DNA of 64,000 nucleotides from Chelatococcus sp. (GTDB lineage: Bacteria; Pseudomonadota; Alphaproteobacteria; Rhizobiales; Beijerinckiaceae), in NCBI GenBank assembly GCA_003248805.1, contig QFQY01000007.1, positions 1-64,000 of the forward strand. Reading direction: 5' to 3'. The stretch's first letter is position 1. Each line of letters opens with the position of its first letter. Both the position numbers and the translations under genes were made by a program. The notes beneath the pieces are model-generated. The model worked only from the letters and a program-made list of their open reading frames with translations. It searched no databases and was not told where the DNA came from. Shown here in pieces: positions 54,667 through 64,000 of this stretch.

Positions 54667-55758
54667 TCACACGACCACGGTCACGCGCTCCGCCGCCCGC
54701 GTCAGCCCGGTATAGAGCCAGCGCGCGCGGTGCTCGCGGAAGGCGTAAGCCTCGTCGAAGAGCACGACGTCGTCCCATTGCGAGCCCTGCGACTTGTGCA
54801 CCGTCAGCGCATAGCCATAGGTGAACTCGTCGGTGTGCTTGCGCAGTTCCCAGGGCACCTCCTCCTCGGTGCCGTCGAAGAAATTGGGAAGCACCGAAAC
54901 CTTGACCGCCCTGCCGCCGGGGTCGTCCTCCGGAGTCACGCGCATGGTGACGAGGCCCTTCTTGGAGGTCTTGATCTCCTGCACGATGAAGGAGCCGCCG
55001 TTGAGCAGGCCCTTGCTCTTGTCGTTGCGCAGGCAGACCAGCTTCTCGCCGGCGACCGGCGCCGTACCCGTATGGCCCATGATCTGGCGCATGCGGGCAT
55101 TGTAGTTGCGCCGCGTCTTGTTGAGCCCGACCAGAACCTGATCGGCGCCCATCACGATTTCGGGCGAGATCTCGCTGCGGCGGATCACGCGGCTTTCGCC
55201 ATAGTCGCCGAAATCGAGCCGGCCGCCCTCGCGCACGGTCATCGACATGCGCACGATCGGATTGTCCGCCGCCTGGCGGTGGACCTCCGTTAGCATGATG
55301 TCCGGCTCCTGCTCGGTGAAGAAGCCGCCGCCCTTGACCGGCGGCAGCTGCGCCGGGTCGCCGAGCACGAGCACCGGCGTGCCGAAGGACAGGAGGTCGC
55401 GGCCGAGATCCTCGTCCACCATCGAGCATTCGTCGATGATGATCAGCTTGGCCTTGGCCGCCGCGCTCTCGCGGTTGATCACGAAGGTCGGGCTCTCCTC
55501 CTCGACCCCGCGCGAGCGATAGATCAGCGAATGGATGGTCTGTGCGCCGACGCAGCCCTTGTTGCGCAGCACCAGAGCGGCCTTGCCGGTATAGGCGGCG
55601 AAGGCGACCTCGCCGTCGACGGCTTCCGCGATATGGCGCGCGAGCGTGGTCTTGCCCGTGCCGGCATAGCCGAACAGGCGGAAGAGCTGCGGCTCTCCGG
55701 CCTGCAGCCAGCGCGCGACGGCGCTCAGCGCGGCGTCCTGCTGCGGCGACCAGCTCAT
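54667..55758 (-). CDS. RecD-like ATP-dependent DNA helicase (AAA_30/UvrD_C_2 domains)
   Basis: The 363-residue protein has the Walker A motif LFGYAGTGKTTLARHIAEAV at residues ~28-47 and Walker B in KLIIIDECSMVDEDLGRDLL, then VLVLGDPAQLPPVKGGGF. The C-terminal UvrD_C_2 motif is YALTVHKSQGSQWDDVVLF. This is the compact RecD2-like or phage-type SF1B helicase group. It may help recombination or replication, but no RecBC genes are adjacent. It is upstream of the SDR gene by 83 bases on the same strand. Confidence 0.92.
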   Translation of the reverse strand: MSWSPQQDAALSAVARWLQAGEPQLFRLFGYAGTGKTTLARHIAEAVDGEVAFAAYTGKAALVLRNKGCVGAQTIHSLIYRSRGVEEESPTFVINRESAAAKAKLIIIDECSMVDEDLGRDLLSFGTPVLVLGDPAQLPPVKGGGFFTEQEPDIMLTEVHRQAADNPIVRMSMTVREGGRLDFGDYGESRVIRRSEISPEIVMGADQVLVGLNKTRRNYNARMRQIMGHTGTAPVAGEKLVCLRNDKSKGLLNGGSFIVQEIKTSKKGLVTMRVTPEDDPGGRAVKVSVLPNFFDGTEEEVPWELRKHTDEFTYGYALTVHKSQGSQWDDVVLFDEAYAFREHRARWLYTGLTRAAERVTVVV

Positions 55759-55846
55759 CGCGGGGAATCGGGTTCGAACGGCATCAGCGATGGGGGCCAG
55801 AATCCCGCGCCGATGGCAAGAGCGCCGGACGCGCAGGCGCGCCTCG

Positions 55847-57523
55847 TCAGGCCGCGCGCAGCCGGCGGACGAACTCGGAGGCCTCGTCCTGCAACGCGGC
55901 GATGCGTCGGTCGAGGTCGCGCGCGCTCGTCGCGCCCGTCACGGCCTGGATCTCCGTCTGGGCGTTCGCCTCGGCGATCTCGGCCATGGCACCGGCCGCC
56001 TTCGCGGTCACCTCGGAGATCCGGGCGACCGTCTCGCCGAGCGAACCGAGCAGCTCCGCATGCGAACCGACCATGGTCGAGATCTCCGCGCCGGTCTGCT
56101 CGACCGCGCCCACGCTGACGGCGATGGCCGAGACCGCGCCGGCCGCCTGCGACAAGGCCTCGTCGACCATCGCGATCCGCCCGACGATCCGGGCGGCGGC
56201 GGCGGCCGTCTGACCGGCGAGTTCCTTGACCTCATGGGCCACGACGGCGAAGCCGCGGCCATTCACGCCCGCTCGCGCCGCCTCGATGGTGGCGTTGAGC
56301 GCGAGCAGGTTGGTCTGGCGCGCCACGGCCTCGATGATACCGATGACCTCCCGGATCTGCGTCGCATTTTCCGTCAGCCGCGCGACGAGCGCATGCGTTC
56401 CGGCGGCCTCCTGCGCGGCGGCGGTCGCCATGCGCGAAACGCGGCGCACCTCGGTGCTGATCTGGGTCGTGACCCGCTCCATGCCGAGCGCGGCCTCGGT
56501 GCTCCTGTGCGCCTCGTCCCCCGCGCCGCTGACCGAGAAGGCCGCGAGCTGCGCGCTCTCCGACACCTGATGCACGCGCACCGCGGCATCCTGCAACGCG
56601 GCGTGCAGGGTCTGGCTCGCCAGCACGATCTCGGCGACGAGCAGGCCGACCCGCGACTCGAAGTCACGGGCGATGCGCTCGAGCTCCTGCGTGCGGATGT
56701 GGCGCTGGTGCTGCGCCTGCTCGGCCTCGACCTCGCGGGAGACGAGCGTCGCGCGCACCTCGCTCAGCACCCGCACGGCACGCGCGAGCTGCCCGATCTC
56801 GTCGGTGCGCCTGCCATGGGGAACGTCGATCACCTCGGAGGAGGTCGTCGCGCGGCCGATCGACGCGACCAGATCCTCCAGCGGCCGCGTCAGATGGTTG
56901 CGCATGACCAGGACCGCGAACAGGCCGCCCAGAAGCGGCAACAGCACGGCGATGGAAATGGTCCGCACGCGAATGTCGGCGACGCTGGCATTCGAGCGAT
57001 CCGTCATCTCGCCCGCCTGCAAGGCCAGCCTGTCGCGCATCGCGGCGGTCGTCGCGATGATCTGGCCGACATTCTGGTGCGCCTCCTCGGCCCGCGACTC
57101 GAGCAGCGCCGCCCTCGGCGAAACGCGCCGCCCGATGTCGACGATTCCCTTCTGGAAGGCGATGAAGGTCCGGATGCTCGGATCGAGCCCGGGGTTTTCC
57201 GCCAGCATCGCCGGCGGCAGGGAGGCGACGAGCCCCGCGCGCGCCGAATCGACCAGCTTGATCACGGCATCGAGCTCGTCGAGGACCGCCTCGACCTCGC
57301 GCGGGCTGGCGTCCTCCCCGAAACGGCTCAGCAGGGACGCCTGCGCCACGCGGCTGGCGAGCAGGGAGGCATTCCCCGCCAGCGTGATGCCCGAGAAGGC
57401 TTCGCGGTCGATCCGGTGGACATCGTCGAGCCCACGCACCGCGCCGGCGAGCGCCAGGCCGGCCGCGATGCCCGTCACGGCGAAGAGCAGTGTGATCTTC
57501 GCCGTCAAACCCAGTCGCCGCAT
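55847..57523 (-). CDS. Methyl-accepting chemotaxis protein
   Basis: The 558-residue protein has two membrane segments ([19 protein letters not shown] and [20 protein letters not shown]) that flank a ~170-residue periplasmic region, then a HAMP domain ([20 protein letters not shown]) and the signalling domain. The hairpin is standard: [20 protein letters not shown] followed by [20 protein letters not shown]. The C-terminus is truncated after [15 protein letters not shown] with no CheR pentapeptide. The ligand is unknown and no other chemotaxis genes are in the window. Confidence 0.94.
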   Translation of the reverse strand: MRRLGLTAKITLLFAVTGIAAGLALAGAVRGLDDVHRIDREAFSGITLAGNASLLASRVAQASLLSRFGEDASPREVEAVLDELDAVIKLVDSARAGLVASLPPAMLAENPGLDPSIRTFIAFQKGIVDIGRRVSPRAALLESRAEEAHQNVGQIIATTAAMRDRLALQAGEMTDRSNASVADIRVRTISIAVLLPLLGGLFAVLVMRNHLTRPLEDLVASIGRATTSSEVIDVPHGRRTDEIGQLARAVRVLSEVRATLVSREVEAEQAQHQRHIRTQELERIARDFESRVGLLVAEIVLASQTLHAALQDAAVRVHQVSESAQLAAFSVSGAGDEAHRSTEAALGMERVTTQISTEVRRVSRMATAAAQEAAGTHALVARLTENATQIREVIGIIEAVARQTNLLALNATIEAARAGVNGRGFAVVAHEVKELAGQTAAAAARIVGRIAMVDEALSQAAGAVSAIAVSVGAVEQTGAEISTMVGSHAELLGSLGETVARISEVTAKAAGAMAEIAEANAQTEIQAVTGATSARDLDRRIAALQDEASEFVRRLRAA

Positions 57524-57619
57524 CGTCAGGCAGTCTCCGTCACCTGCGCGTCCATGTGACAGAAACCGACCAACAAGCCGTTAACGAGGCCAAACAAAAA
57601 TAAACAAAATCAGTAGTTT

Positions 57620-57635
57620 AGCCGGATAATCGGCT
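57620..57635 (-). terminator. Hairpin downstream of the dapB-like gene
   Basis: AGCCG and CGGCT are separated by six bases, in an AT-rich stretch. On the minus strand the hairpin is followed by AAACTACTGATTTTG, a weak termination signal. Confidence 0.4.
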
Positions 57636-57644
57636 ATGCGGAGG

Positions 57645-58448
57645 CTATACCATCAAACTGTCGAGCCCGCGCCGCAGGCCGGCCTGATCGGCAACCCGCC
57701 GCGCCGCGAGCAAGGTGCCGCCGACATAGGGCGCCGCCGACGTGCCCGCATCGTGACGAATGACGAGGCGCTCGTCCGGCAGGCCGAACACGGCCTCGCA
57801 GGACAGCACGAAACCGGGCATCCGCACGGAGTGGACCTGCACCGGATGCGGCGCCCCGATGGCGCCGCCGCGCGTCTCGCGCACCCCGCCGAGTTCGGCG
57901 ACGGGCTTCGAGGTCGCCGCCATGCGCTCGGCCCCGAGCGTCTCGGCGAGCTCCCGCCCGGTGCCCGACGGCGTGTCCGGCTTGGAGGGCGATGCATAGT
58001 CGATGATCTCCACGTCCGGGACGTATTTCACCGCCTCGCGTGCGAAGCGGCGCAGGAGCGTCGCCGTAATCGAGAAGTTGCCGGCGGCCAGCACGCCGAG
58101 CCCGGCCGCCCTGGCGGCGGTGTCGATCTCGGCATAATCGTCCGCGCTCATCCCCGACGCCCCGACCACGACATGGCGGCCGGCGGCGAGCGCGGCGAGC
58201 GTATTGCCTTTCACGCTGTCCGGCTTGGTGTAGTCGATCAGCACGTCGGACGGCACCGCCAGGGCCTCCGCGACGCTGGCGAAGACCGGCAGGCCGTTCG
58301 CCGGGAGCCCCGCCGCTTCGCCGAGGTCGCGCCCCGCCGCCTTGCGCGACACGCCCGCGACGAGTTCGAGGTCGGGAGCGGCGGCGAGCGCGGCGACGAG
58401 CGCCTTGCCGACCCAGCCGGTGCAGCCGGCGAGCGTGATGCGGATCAT
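57645..58448 (-). CDS. Dihydrodipicolinate reductase family protein with altered catalytic motif
   Basis: The 267-residue protein has the DapB fold: the NAD(P) loop ITLAGCTGWVGKALVAALAA, DVLIDYTKPDSVKGNTLAAL, HVVVGASGMSADDYAEI and AAGNFSITATLLRRFAREAV. In DapB proper the motif is E-HH-K-DAPSGTA; here it is DYASPSKPDTPSGTG, with A152-S153 in place of the His pair, while Lys156 and the SGT loop remain. DHDPR activity is thus uncertain; other imine reductases share this fold. I therefore give no gene symbol. The next upstream gene on this strand is an SDR enzyme 77 bases away. Confidence 0.85.
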   Translation of the reverse strand: MIRITLAGCTGWVGKALVAALAAAPDLELVAGVSRKAAGRDLGEAAGLPANGLPVFASVAEALAVPSDVLIDYTKPDSVKGNTLAALAAGRHVVVGASGMSADDYAEIDTAARAAGLGVLAAGNFSITATLLRRFAREAVKYVPDVEIIDYASPSKPDTPSGTGRELAETLGAERMAATSKPVAELGGVRETRGGAIGAPHPVQVHSVRMPGFVLSCEAVFGLPDERLVIRHDAGTSAAPYVGGTLLAARRVADQAGLRRGLDSLMV

Positions 58449-58525
58449 GAGGCGTCTCCCGTGAAGATGCAGGAGAGATACGTCGCGTCCGAGCGGCTTG
58501 CCAAGCCCCGCAGAATCGCTGGCCC

Positions 58526-59221
58526 CTACCAGGGAATCGTTTCGCCCTGCCAGGTCCTGAAGCTGTTGGTCTGCGCCATGCCCGAGGCGTCGATGGTGCG
58601 GATCAGCCCGGCAGCGCTCTCGTTCGGCGGGATGTCGGCGGCCCCGCCGCCCATGTCGGTCTGGACCCAGCCCGGATGGAACAGCAGCACCGAAACGTTG
58701 CGCTCGCGCACGGCGTTGCCGAACACGACCATCGCCATGTTCACCGCCGTCTTGGACGAGCGGTAGATCAGCGAGCCCGAGGGACCGGCGCCGATCGAGC
58801 CCATGCGGCTGGAAATGGTCGCGATCTTGCGGCCCTCGCCGGCCTCGACATTCGGCAGGAAGGCCTGCGCCACGCGCAGCGGCGCGTAGGCATTGACCTC
58901 GAACACCTCGCGCCAGGCGTCGAAATCGACATCGAGCCCGCTCTGCCTGTCGCGCGGCCCATAGATCCCGGCATTGTTGACGAGCACGTCGATGGGCCGC
59001 CCCGCCAGGGAGTCCTTGGCGGCCGCCACGCTGGCGTCGTCCGTCACGTCGAGTTCGAGCGGCGTGATCGCGGCCGGATGCTCCGCCGCCAGCTCCGCGA
59101 GCGCGCCGCCCCAGGGATTGCGCGCCGCGGCGACCACATGGTCGCCCCGTCGCACGAGCTCCATCGTGAGCGCGAGCCCGATGCCGCGATTGGCGCCGGT
59201 GATCATCCAGGTCTGGGGCAT
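58526..59221 (-). CDS. SDR family NAD(P)-dependent oxidoreductase
   Basis: The 231-residue protein has TWMITGANRGIGLALTMELV at its start and the catalytic residues in ISSRMGSIGAGPSGSLIYRS and SKTAVNMAMVVFGNA, ending with a VSVLLFHPGWVQTDMGGG segment. This is the 'classical' SDR subgroup related to C-factor. CGGAGACC precedes the start. It lies 36 bases downstream of the hydantoinase gene on the same strand and may be in the same operon. Confidence 0.92.
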   Translation of the reverse strand: MPQTWMITGANRGIGLALTMELVRRGDHVVAAARNPWGGALAELAAEHPAAITPLELDVTDDASVAAAKDSLAGRPIDVLVNNAGIYGPRDRQSGLDVDFDAWREVFEVNAYAPLRVAQAFLPNVEAGEGRKIATISSRMGSIGAGPSGSLIYRSSKTAVNMAMVVFGNAVRERNVSVLLFHPGWVQTDMGGGAADIPPNESAAGLIRTIDASGMAQTNSFRTWQGETIPW

Positions 59222-59257
59222 GGTCGGGGTCTCCGTGTCGGACCCTGCACCTAAGCC

Positions 59258-62200
59258 TTAGCCCTTCGGGTTTCCATAGCCGCCCGGCGTCGGCGTGATC
59301 ACCGTCACCGCCTCGCCAGCCGCGAGCAGCGTCTGGTCGGAGGGCGCAAGTTCCTCGATCTCGCCCGAGAGGCGCCGGACCAGCGTCCTGCCGAGCTCTC
59401 CCGGCTCGCCGCCCTTCATGCCGAAGGGGCGCACCTTCCGGTGAGAGGCCAGGATCGCGCAATCCATCGCTTCGCGGAAGCGGATGGTCCGCGAGGTGCC
59501 GTCGCCGCCCTTCCACTCGCCCTTGCCGCCCGAGCCGGCGCGGATGTGGAAATCCTCCAGCACGACGGGAAAGCGCGTCTCCAGGATCTCGGGATCGGTC
59601 AGGCGCGAATTCGTCATGTGGACATGCACGCCGGCCGTCCCGTCGAAGCCAGGCCCTGCCGGCGAACCCGAGCAGATCGTCTCGTAATACTGGTACTGGT
59701 CGTTGCCGAAGGTCAGGTTGTTCATCGTGCCCTGCGAGGCCGACATGGCCTCCAGCGCGCCGAACAGGGCATTCGTCACCGCCTGGGAAACCTCGACATT
59801 GCCGGCGACGACCGCCGCCGGATAGCGCGGGCTGAGCATCGTGCCCTCCGGCACCACGATCCGGATCGGCCGCAGGCAGCCGGCGTTCATCGGGATCGCG
59901 TCGTCGACCATGACGCGGAAGACGTAGAGCACCGCGGCCCGCGTCACCGGCGCCGGCGCGTTGAAGTTGTCGGGACGCTGCTCGGAGGTGCCGGTGAAGT
60001 CGACCGTCGCCTCGCGCTTCTCGCGATCGATGGTGATCTTCACCTTGATCGCGCAGCCCTGATCCATCGGATAGGTGAACTCGCAGTCGTGAAGCTTGGC
60101 GAGAAGCCTTGCGACACTCTCGGCCGCGTTGTCCTGGACATGGCCCATATAGGCCTGGACGACGTCGAGCCCGAACGAGCCGATCATCTTCCGGAGCTCG
60201 GCCAGGCCCTTCTCATTGGCGGCGATCTGCGCCTTGAGGTCGTTGACGTTCTGAACGACGTTGCGCACCGGATAGCGCGCGCCGGTCAGCACAGCGACCA
60301 GTTCCTCCTCGCGGAAGCGGCCCTGATCGACGATCTTGAAATTGTCGATATAGACGCCCTCCTCCTCGATATTCGTCGCGCGCGGCGACATCGAGCCCGG
60401 CGCCGTGCCGCCGACATCGGCATGATGGCCGCGGCTGGCCACCCAGAACAGGATCTCCTTCTCGTCGGGTCCGAAGACCGGCGTGCAGACCGTGATGTCG
60501 GGCAGATGCGTGCCGCCGTTATAGGGCGCGTTCAGGCAATAGACGTCGCCCGGCCTGATGACGGGATTGTTCCTGATGACGGTCTCGACCGACTTGTCCA
60601 TCGAACCGAGATGCACCGGCATGTGCGGGGCGTTGGCGACGAGCGCGCCCGTCCGGTCGAAGACCGCACAGGAGAAGTCGAGCCGCTCCTTGATGTTCAC
60701 CGAATAGGCGGTGTTCTGCAGCGTCACGCCCATCTGCTCGGCGATCGACATGAACAGGTTGTTGAAGATCTCGAGCATCACCGGATCGGCCTTGGTGCCG
60801 ATCGCCGCCTGCCGCGCCAGCGCCTTCGTCCGCGTCAGGACGAGATGGTCCTTGGCCGTGAGCTTCGCGGCCCAGCCCTCCTCGACCACCACGGTCTGGT
60901 TCGGCTCGATGATGATGGCGGGGCCGGCCACGCCGTGGCCGCGCTTCATGGCCTCGCGCCGGACCACCGCCGCGTCGTGCCAGGCGCCCCTGGAGAAGAA
61001 GCGCGTCCGCGACTGGGGCGAAGGCTCCCCCTGCTCCTCGACCGCGCTCGCCTCCTCGAACCGGGCTCCGCCGCCGATGGCCTCGACCTCGACCGCCTCG
61101 ACGACGAGCGCCTTGCTCGCGTCCATGAAGCCGAAGCGCGCCTTGTGCGCCGCCTGGAACGCAGCCTTCATCGCGTCGGCCTCACCGGCGGGCACCGCGA
61201 TCGCGGTGTCCGTGCCGGCATAGCGGACATGGGCGCGGGTCTGCACGACGATGTCGTCGGCCTCGACACCCTGCCCCGCCACCTCGGCCGTCGTCTCGGC
61301 GACGAGCCCGGCGGCGCGCGCCTCGATGGCCGCCTTCGCGCCACCGTCGAGCGGAACGTCCAGCGCGGCCGTGCGTGTCGAACGGATCTCGGCGAGGCCC
61401 ATGCCATAGGCCGACAGCAGGCCGGAGAACGGGTGCAGCAGCACGGTCTCGATGCCGAGCGCGTCCGCCACGAGGCAGGCATGCTGCCCGCCCGCCCCGC
61501 CGAAGGAGTTCAGCGCATAGCGCGTGATGTCATAGCCGCGCTGGACGGAGATCTTCTTGATCGCCTCGGCCATGTTGGCCACCGCGATCTGGATGAAGCC
61601 GTCGGCGACCTCCTCAGCCGAACGGCCGTCGCCGACCTCCGCGCCGAGCGCCGCGAACTTCTCGCGCACCGTCGCGACATCGAGCGGCTCGTTCTGGCCC
61701 GGCCCGAAGATCGTAGGGAAATAGTCCGGAATGAGCTTGCCGACCATGACATTGGCATCGGTCACGGCGAGCGGCCCACCGCGCCGATAGGCGGCAGGCC
61801 CGGGATTGGCGCCGGCCGAATCCGGGCCGACGCGGAAGCGCGCGCCGTCATAATGCAGGATCGAACCACCGCCAGCCGCCACCGTGTGGATCAGCATCAT
61901 CGGCGCGCGCATGCGCACGCCCGCCACCTCGGTCTCGAAGGCGCGCTCGTACTCGCCGTCGAAATGGGCGACGTCGGTCGAGGTGCCGCCCATGTCGAAG
62001 CCGATGACCTTGTCGAAGCCGGCCGAGCGCCCCGTCTCGGCAAGCCCGACGACGCCGCCCGCCGGGCCGGACAGGATCGCGTCCTTGCCCTGGAACAGCT
62101 CGGCGGCGGTGAGGCCTCCCGACGACATCATGAACATCAGGCGGATGGGGTCGAAGGGCGCCGAGGCGAGCCCCTCCCCCTCGTGGGGAGGGGTTGGGGT

Positions 62201-63001
62201 GGAGGGCGTGCCGCTTGGCGACCGCTCACCCGGTCGAGCGCCCCGCCTCTCCAACTCTCCCCCACCAGGGGGGAGAGAGCCCGTCGCGCCACGCCCGGTC
62301 GAAATCCCCAGTTCCTCCGAGACCTGCTGGACGTAGCGACCGAGGATCGGCGAGAGATAGGCGTCGACCACCGCCGTGTCGCCGCGCCCCACCAGCTTGA
62401 TCAGCGGCGAGACCTCATGGCTGACAGAGACCTGCGGGAAGCCGATCTCGCGGGCGATGCCGGCGGCGAGCTGTTCGTGCGCCGGATAGCGATAGCCGTG
62501 CATGAACACGATCGCGACGGCGCGGAAACCCTCGTCGAAACGCGCCTGGAGCGCGGCGCGGACGGCTTCGGCGTGCGGCGCCTGCTCGACCGTTCCGTCG
62601 GCCAGGACGCGCTCCGCGACCTCCTCGACCGCGTCATAGAGCTGCTCCGGCTTGACGATCTGCTTGGCGAAGATGTCGGGCCGCGCCTGGTAGCCGATGC
62701 GCAGCGCGTCGCGGAAGCCCTTGGTCGTGACCAGAAGCGTGCGGTCGCCCTTGCGCTCCAGCAGCGCGTTGGTCGCCACGGTCGTGCCCATGCGGACCTC
62801 GCCGACGAGCCCGGCGGGAATGGGCTCACCCGGCTTCAAGCCGAGATGGTCGCGGATGCCCTGCACGGCAGCGTCACGATAGGCGCCCGGATTCTCGGAG
62901 AGCAGCTTTCTGGCATGGAGATTGCCAGAAGGGTCGCGGCCGATCACGTCCGTGAACGTGCCGCCCCGGTCGATCCAGAAGTCCCAACGCGCCGCCGACA
63001 T
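59258..63001 (-). CDS. Fused hydantoinase/5-oxoprolinase (HyuA plus HyuB), with an in-frame repeat insert
   Basis: The 1247-residue protein joins the HyuA/OxpA domain (opening [59 protein letters not shown]) with a C-terminal HyuB domain ([40 protein letters not shown]). It should hydrolyse 5-oxoproline or a hydantoin with ATP in the cytoplasm. Between residues ~236 and ~281 there is a low-complexity stretch ([20 protein letters not shown] then [14 protein letters not shown]) that looks like an inserted intergenic repeat kept in frame. A GGGGAG site precedes the start. It is divergent from the TRAP transporter, a likely substrate supplier. Confidence 0.93.
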   Translation of the reverse strand: MSAARWDFWIDRGGTFTDVIGRDPSGNLHARKLLSENPGAYRDAAVQGIRDHLGLKPGEPIPAGLVGEVRMGTTVATNALLERKGDRTLLVTTKGFRDALRIGYQARPDIFAKQIVKPEQLYDAVEEVAERVLADGTVEQAPHAEAVRAALQARFDEGFRAVAIVFMHGYRYPAHEQLAAGIAREIGFPQVSVSHEVSPLIKLVGRGDTAVVDAYLSPILGRYVQQVSEELGISTGRGATGSLPPGGGELERRGARPGERSPSGTPSTPTPPHEGEGLASAPFDPIRLMFMMSSGGLTAAELFQGKDAILSGPAGGVVGLAETGRSAGFDKVIGFDMGGTSTDVAHFDGEYERAFETEVAGVRMRAPMMLIHTVAAGGGSILHYDGARFRVGPDSAGANPGPAAYRRGGPLAVTDANVMVGKLIPDYFPTIFGPGQNEPLDVATVREKFAALGAEVGDGRSAEEVADGFIQIAVANMAEAIKKISVQRGYDITRYALNSFGGAGGQHACLVADALGIETVLLHPFSGLLSAYGMGLAEIRSTRTAALDVPLDGGAKAAIEARAAGLVAETTAEVAGQGVEADDIVVQTRAHVRYAGTDTAIAVPAGEADAMKAAFQAAHKARFGFMDASKALVVEAVEVEAIGGGARFEEASAVEEQGEPSPQSRTRFFSRGAWHDAAVVRREAMKRGHGVAGPAIIIEPNQTVVVEEGWAAKLTAKDHLVLTRTKALARQAAIGTKADPVMLEIFNNLFMSIAEQMGVTLQNTAYSVNIKERLDFSCAVFDRTGALVANAPHMPVHLGSMDKSVETVIRNNPVIRPGDVYCLNAPYNGGTHLPDITVCTPVFGPDEKEILFWVASRGHHADVGGTAPGSMSPRATNIEEEGVYIDNFKIVDQGRFREEELVAVLTGARYPVRNVVQNVNDLKAQIAANEKGLAELRKMIGSFGLDVVQAYMGHVQDNAAESVARLLAKLHDCEFTYPMDQGCAIKVKITIDREKREATVDFTGTSEQRPDNFNAPAPVTRAAVLYVFRVMVDDAIPMNAGCLRPIRIVVPEGTMLSPRYPAAVVAGNVEVSQAVTNALFGALEAMSASQGTMNNLTFGNDQYQYYETICSGSPAGPGFDGTAGVHVHMTNSRLTDPEILETRFPVVLEDFHIRAGSGGKGEWKGGDGTSRTIRFREAMDCAILASHRKVRPFGMKGGEPGELGRTLVRRLSGEIEELAPSDQTLLAAGEAVTVITPTPGGYGNPKG
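62165..62289. repeat. Repeat with two hairpins inserted in frame within the hydantoinase gene
   Basis: CCCCTCCCCCTCGTGGGGAG with GGGTTGGGGTGGAGGGCG on one side and CTCTCCCCCACCAGGGGGGA with GAGAG on the other fold into two hairpins. The sequence type is a common intergenic repeat of Hyphomicrobiales, here found inside a coding region. Its length leaves the reading frame open. Confidence 0.7.
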
Positions 63002-63243
63002 CCGACTCCCCTCCCCTGCACGCCAGCGGATGGAAATGTCGCCGACGTTTCATCGATAAATTGTCGGCGAGTTGTTGACAACACGATTTCGCCGGCTACG
63101 ATCCGAATTGTGGCTGGAACATGGCTGAGGGGCCGGACGGTCGTGAGGTGGCGCCTGGTCGCCCTTGGTGGAGGGGAAGTGATGACGGGATCGGTCCTGG
63201 CAGACGGCGGGGCTCGCCCCGCCGCATCGAGAAAGCACGGCCG
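63002..63243. other. Divergent control region between hydantoinase and TRAP genes
   Basis: This 242-base gap carries the promoters of both operons. It is AT-richer around 63040-63100. I see the palindrome at 63073 and no gene. Confidence 0.6.
63073..63083. promoter_or_regulatory. GntR-type operator-like palindrome
   Basis: TGTTGACAACA is a perfect 11-bp palindrome about the central base and resembles FadR/GntR-type sites of the TNGTNNNACNA kind. It is placed between the divergent genes. No GntR gene is present in this window. Confidence 0.4.
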
Positions 63244-63792
63244 ATGATCCGCCGCGCGCTCGATGCCCTCTATCTCTGGGCCGGCTACGCGGCCGGCGTC
63301 TTCCTCGTCATCATCTTCCTGCTGATGATGATCATGTCCGTCGGCCGGGAGGTCGGCCTGAACATCCCCGCCGGCGACGACTTCGCATCCTGGTGCATGG
63401 CCGCCATGGCCTTTCTCGGTCTCGCGCACACGTTCAAGGCGGGCGACATGATCCGCGTCGGCCTGCTGATCGACCGGTTCCAGGGACGCACCCGCTGGTA
63501 TTTCGAGACCTTCTCGCTCGTGCTCGGCCTCGGCTTCACCGGCTTCTTCGCCTGGCACGCGGCGGTGATGACCTGGCAGTCCTACGAGTTCAACGACATT
63601 GCCGGCGGCGTCGTGGCGATGCCGATGTGGATTCCGCAGCTCGGCTACTCCGGCGGCCTGATCATCCTCTTCATCGCGATGGCCGACGAGTTCGTGCATG
63701 TCGTCCTGCGTGGGCAGGAGCCCCGCTACGAGAAGCCCCCCGCGCAATCGGACGAGGAAATCGTCGAGCGCGCCATGGCGAGCGGAGTGTGA
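63244..63792 (+). CDS. TRAP transporter small permease subunit (DctQ type)
   Basis: The 182-residue inner-membrane protein has four predicted helices, opening IRRALDALYLWAGYAAGVFL and VIIFLLMMIMSVGREVGLNI, and then the block SWCMAAMAFLGLAHTFKAGD with the family pattern. It should work with the large permease encoded next and a periplasmic binding protein not seen here. Its stop is four bases before the large permease start. Confidence 0.92.
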   Translation: MIRRALDALYLWAGYAAGVFLVIIFLLMMIMSVGREVGLNIPAGDDFASWCMAAMAFLGLAHTFKAGDMIRVGLLIDRFQGRTRWYFETFSLVLGLGFTGFFAWHAAVMTWQSYEFNDIAGGVVAMPMWIPQLGYSGGLIILFIAMADEFVHVVLRGQEPRYEKPPAQSDEEIVERAMASGV

Positions 63793-63796
63793 CCTC

Positions 63797-64000
63797 ATGG
63801 AAATGATCGAGATTTCCGGGCTGCTCCTGCTGCTGCTCGTCGTCTTCCTCGCCGGCGGCGTCTGGATCGCGATTTCGCTGATGGCCTGCGGCTGGGTGGC
63901 GATGCAGTTCGTGGCCGGTGGAATCCCGGCGGGCGCCGTGCTCGCCACCACCATCTGGGGCAACAGCGCGTCCTGGACGCTCGCGGCCCTGCCGCTCTTC
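63797..64000 (+). CDS. TRAP transporter large permease (DctM type), 5' part
   Basis: The window shows the first 68 codons, starting EMIEISGLLLLLLVVFLAGG and continuing VWIAISLMACGWVAMQFVAG. This is the first-helix region of DctM-type permeases, which carry the transport path of the TRAP system. The gene continues beyond the window. The frame is open to the last base. Confidence 0.9.
   Translation, partial: MEMIEISGLLLLLLVVFLAGGVWIAISLMACGWVAMQFVAGGIPAGAVLATTIWGNSASWTLAALPLF

Noticed and set aside
59441..63247. A 1268-codon open frame on the plus strand
   Set aside because: It is antisense to the hydantoinase gene, whose domains are clear. The composition (His/Arg/Asp/Ala) is that of a reverse-frame shadow.

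Overview
The window is GC-rich and densely coded. Its gene families and neighbourhoods (carB-greA, trxB-vtlR with an AbcR-type small RNA, ffh-rpsP-rimM-trmD, dapF-mtaB, rplS-leuC-leuD) point to an alphaproteobacterium of the order Hyphomicrobiales (Rhizobiales). A Bosea or Methylobacterium-like genus is my best guess, from gene order and repeat types only. It reads as ordinary chromosome: I see no prophage, insertion sequence, CRISPR array, tRNA or rRNA. The unusual items are small and scattered: a regulatory RNA, repeat families, one repeat-bounded nuclease gene and several enzymes with altered active sites.

Region by region. 0-2.5 kb: the end of carB, greA, a MarC membrane protein and a small Tat-exported protein. 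2.4-6.6 kb: an Lrp regulator divergent from an ELM1-family protein, then trxB, the LysR regulator VtlR and an AbcR-like sRNA with a strong terminator. 6.7-11.4 kb: FMN reductase, O6-alkylguanine repair protein, the Mo enzyme MsrP, leuB and a methyltransferase. 11.5-21.5 kb: a DUF2235 hydrolase, a peptide-type ABC binding protein with a RidA protein, an MltB-type transglycosylase, SemiSWEET and DUF486 membrane proteins, a PQQ-type sugar dehydrogenase, a PAP2 phosphatase, a Bug-type binding protein and a YaiI protein. 21.6-25.2 kb: a recombinase-tail-like small protein, a 43-residue basic protein, a transglutaminase-like protein, an aspartate aminotransferase and a Tat-exported rhodanese-like protein.

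25.3-29.5 kb is the translation/secretion operon ffh-rpsP-rimM-HAD-trmD on the minus strand, with an inverted repeat in three of its four gaps. 29.9-37.5 kb holds small exported proteins, a Nudix hydrolase, a LysE exporter, a methyltransferase, a metallo-beta-lactamase-fold hydrolase and dapF-mtaB. 37.5-43.9 kb holds a sulfite-oxidase-fold enzyme, a fatty acyl-CoA ligase behind a 22-bp operator-like palindrome, a divergent EF-G paralogue and an SDR enzyme. 44.0-48.6 kb holds rplS with its terminator, then leuC and leuD separated by four tightly packed small genes (DUF4160, DUF2442, a membrane protein, a minimal metallopeptidase), followed by a GIY-YIG nuclease gene framed by ~40-bp inverted repeats.

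48.6-53.8 kb is a DUF1800-DUF1501 exported pair and a DUF4394 protein divergent from an ECF sigma/anti-sigma operon. 53.8-59.2 kb holds two SDR enzymes, a RecD-like helicase, a chemotaxis receptor and a DapB-family protein lacking the usual His pair. 59.2-64 kb holds a fused 5-oxoprolinase/hydantoinase carrying an in-frame repeat, divergent from a TRAP transporter whose large permease runs off the window.

Leucine synthesis (leuB, leuC, leuD), diaminopimelate/lysine synthesis (dapF, a dapB-like gene) and ribosome biogenesis (rimM, trmD, rpsP, rplS, mtaB) are the main housekeeping themes.
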